A DNA stretch of 64,000 nt from Ascidia mentula (Eukaryota > Chordata > Ascidiacea > Phlebobranchia > Ascidiidae). The notes beneath the pieces are model-generated. The model was given only the letters and a program-made list of their open reading frames with translations. It did not search any database and had not been told where the DNA came from. This document shows positions 57,655 to 64,000 of this stretch, in pieces. Positions within the stretch are counted from its first letter, which is position 1; each line of letters opens with the position of its first letter. The DNA lies in NCBI GenBank assembly GCA_947561715.1, contig OX387199.1:17241001-17305000 (forward strand), read 5' to 3'. The position numbers and the translations under genes were made by a program.

Positions 57655-60240
57655 CACAGATTTTATATTTGTGCAAACCTGAATGATGTGCAAGATTAGT
57701 ATAGGAATATTTATTGGAAATTATAACATATTTGTATAAAACAATTACTACATGCCTGTTCATGGCATGGGTTTGTGTGACTAAAGCACAGAAGCTAATT
57801 TGACAACAAAAAAGGTTAAATCCTCTGTTGTTCAAGGCTGCATATCAGTATCTCTATTTAAAAAAGTTTTGCTTGCAGCAAATGCCTATCTTTTACACCT
57901 CTGTCATAAAGAAAGACGTAACACAACAAAGCAACCGTAAAGCAGTAAGGTCAAATTTAGGGTTGAATGCAATTTCCAGTGTGTTTGGTGAAGTTTCAGT
58001 GCAGTTTTTCGCCTTTTTATTCAGCTAGTTAGTCAAAAAGTTAGTTGAAAAAGCATCAAATGTTCAAGAGAATGTAGTCAAAATTTAATCACAAAAGTAT
58101 ATATACCTTCACTTGTTATTTTTTGTTAGGCCCACCTCTTGTTTACACATTCAGGTCAAAATTAGTTGCAGGATAGTAGCTTAGGGCATTATTTTGGCCA
58201 CAAAATTCAGTGTTGGCCCCAACCCTTTTTGCATGCGATGGCGAAAAAATTATCACAGAAAGTTGCTTCGACAGACCCCTGGGACTGTTTCTGCTATCCA
58301 TTAGAACATAATATCCTCCTGGAAGCTCCACAGATCCTTACTGTGTTTTGTCCAATGCAGCTACAATCATTTGTTTTTCCTTTAAATAGTGCTAGTGGAC
58401 CTTCATTGGTCTAAACAAAGTCACAGGAATTATTTTGGGCAAATAGTGTGTTATGCAGATAACCTTCAAAACTTGATTTTGGGGGATTTAATACTGATAT
58501 GGGTCCTTAACATTATATTTGATCAAATCAAAGGCATTATTATGTTGCTATAGCCAACTCGGTCATGGCTTTTTGAAGGTTTATTATATTTTGCGAAATC
58601 AACTGTCTGTAATTATTTTGTTGTATGACAGCAAAAACCATCATTGGTCAAGCAACATATTCCGGCGTGCGGGATGCAACCAAGGAACCCAGCAACTATC
58701 GGTGATGTCATACAAACACCCAGATATATTGGGTTCGTACGAATAGTGTTTCTTATTTACTCTGCTTCGCAAGAACCCGAATCTTTGCCCATTTGGCATA
58801 TCCTTACTATTTATGCCTTGATGTTTAACTCACAACAGAGAAGTACAGTGATATTTGTTGCCCTAAGTCACAGCAGCATGTATACATAAACCAGACTGGA
58901 AAAAATGTTGGGATATATACTCTGCGCACTTTTGCCAAAAGTCGCTGATAATCCGTGCAATTTTAATTAGCTAATGCATTAACATACGAAAAAACATTGC
59001 GATCGTCTACGCAATTAACCATCGCAAAACGAAATCCTCTGTGCAAAAAAACAAACTTTCCAATCTGGTACATAAATGTAGTAAAAAACCTTGTTGTGTA
59101 ATAAAATTACAGACATACATCTGGAAAGGACTGTGAGTTTTTACAATTTACAAAAAGTTGTCCTTTTTAAAACATATCATGACTAAGACCACTTACCTAC
59201 TCATACACTGGTGTCTTTACCTTAACCTTTAGCTTATATCCAAGTGTTGTGATACAACAGAAAACACTTTGATGTAAATCAAATTTCAAACTTAAATAAA
59301 TGTAGCCACATCTTTACACCTATGTAAATAAGAGCAATTATGTTACTTTTTATCATAAATAAAGCATAATCAAGATATGTGATAGGGCGACAGGCAAGGC
59401 AGATAATAGTTTATTTTTTTAACATAAATATTCTTCAGCAAATTGAAGAGATAAACAACAAAAATAAATGATACCAATAATTATACAAGAATGTCCAGTT
59501 GCACAGAACCCCATGTGAACAATATCAGCATTTGTCACACACTAATTGGCAAAATACATACATTGTGTATTTTCAACACTAACTAGGCAGTAAAAGCACA
59601 CACCACTGCCAGGTTGTTGCTAGTTGTATTTAATAACCAAAATAAAACCATTTTTGATGCTTGGTACTAAAATTCTGTTAAGAATTTATGCTTTGTCTAA
59701 ATGTTATTTTTCCCACAAAATGATTAAATGCAATACTACATGTGTTTCATTTGAAAACTTGAATTTTTAACCTACTTTATTAAATCGCGCCCCTTTTTGT
59801 ACTTTTTATTACAAAATACTACGAATAACTAAAATCAGGAACAGATAAATACACTTTTTAATTAATGTGATGCTTGTGTCTGGTGCTTTCTCCAATCTTT
59901 CAAAACCTGGTTGCAAGTTGGCCAGCTCTAGTTTAATTCCATTTCCGCAGTGCTGTCCAAGTCCTATCTATTATGTTATTTATTCCGCATGTGACATGCT
60001 TCATTCAAAGTTTGCTTCATTCAAGGCCAATATATGGGTAATAATCCCACAGTGGCAAAGCTCATGACCGGAGCCCGGAGGATGATGGTTGAGATGTCAT
60101 GTAAAAATTAATCCCCAAATGTATAAAAACCAAAAATAGTAGCGCATCGCCATCGGTAACAAAATCACCAATGCATTTTCAGCCATTTTAAGACCCATCA
60201 TTGCTGCGAAGTCGGAACCATGAATATGCATATGTACATA
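57655..60240. repeat. Non-coding right part of duplication, copy B
   Basis: From 57890 it matches copy A 33200-34855 in pieces. Segments 58185-58450 and 58545-59085 have no copy-A counterpart, so they are insertions here or deletions in A. No gene is seen. Confidence 0.7.
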
Positions 60241-62659
60241 ATATATATAGTCTACATACAATCAGTAATAAATTTGACACCATTTTGAAAATAAAAATGG
60301 GTAACAGACAGCATGTTGCTACTTTGCGAAACAGTAGAACTGGTAGCCTATTATTTTATTAATTGCAGTCATGTTGGGTTTGTCCCGAGGATTTATCGTG
60401 TACAGTTATCCACTTAATCTCGTGATAATGACTAGATTTGCTATTGCTTGACTTTTAGCTGAGTCTGAATCGCATTAGGCAATTCCATTGCCAATCTGTC
60501 AGTGTAGGTGTGGCAGTGCTGCATGCTAGCTAGACCAAAGAAAAACTGGATCTGTTATTTAAACGTTTGCGTGTACATGTAGAACAGACTTATGCAAATG
60601 CAACGCTCAGGCTCACTACTCAAAAATAGTTTTTTCACTGAAAAATCACGCCATGAATTGTAAGTAAAATTTTTGTTTTTGAGGGAACTCAGTCAACCAT
60701 GACAGGGATACGATGCACCAAATTAGACGTTTTGGTCTGGCTATTAAAGCTGGCAAGATCTTCGTACGTCACCAAAGCTAGATAGACCTTTTCGGTCAAA
60801 ACAGAAGTCACAATGCAACTAACCAAAAAATCTGGTTTTGTTTCAAACGATGACCATAAAATACTAAAACAGTATTCTATGCCTTGAAAAAAGCATAGTA
60901 CGGTTTGCGTGTGAGTCCTACTCCTAGTACTGGCACAAACTTTTCATATTTTTTTAGACGCTGCACTTGCTCGATACAACAATTTTGCAAAATTTTATTT
61001 TTATTATTTATTTTCCTTACTTCCTTTATGGTAACCTCAGCAAGTGCGAAAGATTTTTAAAAGAACAGTATTAATTTCACAAAACACAGGCCCTATTCAA
61101 GTTTCACTATGCTGACGTGGCATGAAGCACTTCAAGAGAAGGGCATTGTGGGAACACAACATCTTCCGAGGAAACAGGTAAAACATAATTTCGTTCGCCG
61201 AAAAAAATACAAAAATGCCTGTAGCGAACACAGTGTAATATTAATATGAAAAATATAATATTGGCATTGTTTATATTCGTGACCGGTTTTCCACGTACAA
61301 AAGGACAACACAAACGTGTGTAAAAGTAACAGTGTTGGTTGCATAATCCGCTAATTTGGTCGTTTTTTCTCGGCGGTCTTTGCCAGCCTCAAAATTCAAT
61401 TAACCTACTTCTATCTTTTGCTGTAAGTGGACAAAACGATAAAGTTAAATAGACGGCTTGTCTCCGTCGTATTTTCAGAAGTTCATGTATCACGTTATAG
61501 CAATCTGTCGGCAGCTCGAATTAACATCAAAATCCGTTTGTTGCACTTGTTCACTTGTTGTCCCATGTTTAATGCAATACTATACCAAACCAGTTTTACA
61601 ATGTTTTCAATTCCTACACATCAGCCTTGCTGCCAGCACTCGCACGACCAAAGCGCCTTCTATGACGTCATGCCACACAATAATCTTGCTTTCGCACGAT
61701 TTCATTCGCTGCGGTAAAAATGCGACTTTGGCCAGCTGTATCTCAAAAACCCGTCGCCGTGTATAAAGCTACTTTTTTCGCTAAAGGTGTTTTAACGTTA
61801 TGAACATCTCTTTTTTTCCGTGTCACATGCATTTTAAACAGTCCAATCGTGGTGGTTTTAGTTGGAGATGGTCGGCATCGCCTGGAACTTTGCGCAATTT
61901 GAATCATCGTAGGTCTTGGGGATGGTCAAATCGCATGTTGTGATGTTGGTGTGCAGCACTCATGTAGGCGTAGAGTGTACAGTGAAGTAGATAAAAACAC
62001 AACAAAACACCAGAAAAAAAGTAGAGGAAAACGCAATAAACGACAAGAGTAGGAAGAAAATGGTAAATGTACTGATAACAGGGTGAATGAAAATGGATGT
62101 TAGTGCCGAGATGTGAAACATAGGCGGATATTTTTTTAATGATGGACGGGAGAGTGATCTAATGGAAGGGTTTTTTCCCCCCATATCCGTGGGCCTTATA
62201 TTCAAGCATGCATAAGCCGAAGTAGGCGTTAACCCATGGGTGAAATAGGTTCTTTTTCGATTCCTTTCTTGTGAAATGACCATTTAATTACATATATAGG
62301 TTGTAAACCATAAAAAACAAGGCTCAAATCTCGGCGTGTCTTTTGTAAAAAATAACGTGGTTAATCGCATGACGTTTGAACCCAGCAATTCAATATAAAC
62401 GAATAATGAAATAACCGTTATAATGATTTGTAAATTAAAGCTACACTGCATAATATTTCTCTTGAAACATGTAAAGAATAAATTAAAGGTCAAAAGACTA
62501 GGATACTACATCAAAGGCAGTCGCACATTCCTATGCTTGTTTGCGTTGTGTAGCTTGTTGCAATGTCAGTAATTCGATTCATTTGTACGTGTTAAGTTTC
62601 TACTTCAATGGCAGTAACTATCGCTTAAAAAACTACCAACATATTATCACTGAAATGTT
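60241..62659. other. Intergenic stretch, nothing recognised
   Basis: The short ORFs lack motifs, and both strands around 61427-61766 are open without splice support. No repeat partner was noticed. Confidence 0.4.
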
Positions 62660-63636
62660 TATTACATTGTAACTTGCCAATTACAGTACACGATGGGTTT
62701 GCGATGGTAAATTGCAACACAGTTTGAAAATAACATTAATAGAATGCAATTGTAAAATAACGCCAAATACATTTTTTTGTAAAAAAATTAGGAAAATTCT
62801 TTTCGTACGAAAAGAAATCAGAGGCAAACACGAGGTAGGATTGAAACCAACATAGAAAAAATGGACTGACTGAGCGATAAACGTCGCACTAGTTCTCATA
62901 TCGTAAAAAATGCATGTATACAGACACAATGCATATATGTAATAGATGGTTTGCCACATGCCTGGTTGCCAGTCCAACAATTACCTAGTTGGTATAGCTA
63001 TGCTCGCTGAAGCGTGAGGGCTGCATAATAATGATTTGAACCAACGTATAGGATCAAGTTTAAAAGAGGATGACAGGCATTTCTGGGCTTCTGGAAGAGC
63101 CATGCGGCTGCAATGGACGGAGAATCGACAAATAACAATTAAAATTCAAAACGAAACACATTGCATCACATTTATATACAGCTCACACTACTACGAAGGT
63201 GCACAAAGTCTAAGTCACAGTTAAAAAAATAAAAACAAATAGTGCTGTGTACAGGTATCTACCAAACCAAACAAAGAATATAACAGACTACAAACAAAAG
63301 CCAAAAACATGACGTGGTTTTCTTAACTTAGAGTAAACTGCGATAAAATTTGAAAAGTAAGTACGTTTAGAAACACTATTACCTGCTTCAAAAATTTTAA
63401 GTAAAAAATATGGACAACGTACAATTTCGCAAACATTATAAAAACTCTTCAACCAACCGTAGCTCCACAAATGCGTACGTTTTCTGTTCACAAAAATTCT
63501 AGCCGAGGTAAAAGCAAACTAGATATCGTTACGGAAAATTATGTTAACTTGACTTGCTTAATGTAAAGTTACCTAAACCAGCAAACCACGTTTACCACAC
63601 ACTGAAATGCATATCATAAAGTATTAAGCAGAAAGA
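62660..63636. repeat. Third locus: empty-site paralogue of the satellite-bearing element
   Basis: 62660-63244 matches 37250-37815 and 63260-63636 matches 44473-44836. The junction at about 63255-63270 (GGTATCTACCAAACCAAAC) has no trace of the 6.65 kb element. Confidence 0.88.
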
Positions 63637-63750
63637 ACTTCATGGTTGGTTACAAAGACTTAATAATGAAATTTTATCCCAAGTTGTTGTGCATCGTGGC
63701 GTTTTAGGAAATTTCAAATAAACGAAATTGATTTAAAAACGTTAACAACC

Positions 63751-63907
63751 TCACGCATCGGATGAATCAGCGCGATCCGGTGAAACAGCTGACCCTTGAC
63801 CCGGCCGCACGTCGACAGTGATTGGCTGGGATGAGGAACCACGTGACGATCTTGCCGAGCCAGGAAGGTTGGACATCTCAATCATCTCAGGAGTTATAGG
63901 TGAGAGT
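63751..63907 (-). CDS. Probable last coding exon of an unidentified gene
   Basis: An acceptor CTGTTTTCAG at about 63917-63908 opens a 157-base frame, entered with two carried bases, that ends in TGA at 63753-63751. The encoded tail is Ser/Pro-rich (SARSSRGSSSQPITVDV, then VSPDRADSSDA). Its GC content is much higher than the surroundings. The rest of the gene lies beyond 64000. No family could be recognised from so short a tail. Confidence 0.5.
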
Positions 63908-64000
63908 CTGAAAACAGGAATTGCAAAATTTTTTGAAGATGCAATAACTTTCAGCGATTAGGGTATCACAATTTGGGCTGAAGCAAAGCAAAACCAGGCC

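Larger units (their letters stand above)
44835..60240. repeat. Segmental duplication, copy B
   Basis: Partner of 23770-34855 in the same orientation. It is longer because of the Gypsy element (about 52050-54480), the DDE transposon (54973-57648) and several smaller segments absent from copy A. Confidence 0.85.

Overview
The window looks like AT-rich nuclear DNA of an invertebrate deuterostome, most likely a tunicate; this is inferred from the gene families (NACHT protein, BIR/IAP proteins, LDLa-repeat GPCR), GT-AG introns from under 100 to about 1,700 bases, and the dense, varied transposon load. There are no bacterial-style operons. Genes were rebuilt by reading exons with matching splice phases, because almost all long single-frame ORFs here are repeats or shadows.

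Layout. 1-2019 (-): first three exons of an NLR-type NACHT ATPase, running off the left edge. 2020-9200: intergenic with old repeats. 9202-12934: a 3.7 kb unit with inverted arms. 12929-21354 (+): a 14-exon receptor with many LDL-receptor class A modules and a class A seven-helix domain (relaxin-receptor/GRL101-like). 21360-23770: no gene seen. 23770-34855 (copy A) and 44835-60240 (copy B) are two versions of one large duplicated block. Each has a broken Ty3/Gypsy-type integrase remnant, an unclassified repeat and, on the minus strand, an IAP-like gene with two BIR domains. IAP-A (26335-31432) is complete at 12 exons and 594 codons; IAP-B (47265-51365) keeps nine exons, and a degenerate Ty3/Gypsy element lies where its first three exons should be.

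37816-44470 is a large transposon-like unit with short terminal inverted repeats. It holds ACGT-rich arms, a 195-base satellite with higher-order structure, a 71-base satellite and possible cargo exons. The paralogous locus at 62660-63636 lacks it, so an empty site is present in the same window. 54973-57648 is a young DDE transposon with about 620-base inverted repeats, a 6-base target duplication and one in-frame stop. 63751-63907 (-) looks like the last coding exon of another gene.

Functionally the three clear loci are an NLR, IAP-like proteins and a multi-LDLa GPCR. The first two suggest innate immune or cell-death signalling, but they are separate genes and no direct interaction can be read from the sequence. 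The most novel item is a domain of about 110 residues that appears twice in IAP-A, before and after the BIR pair, and that I do not recognise.
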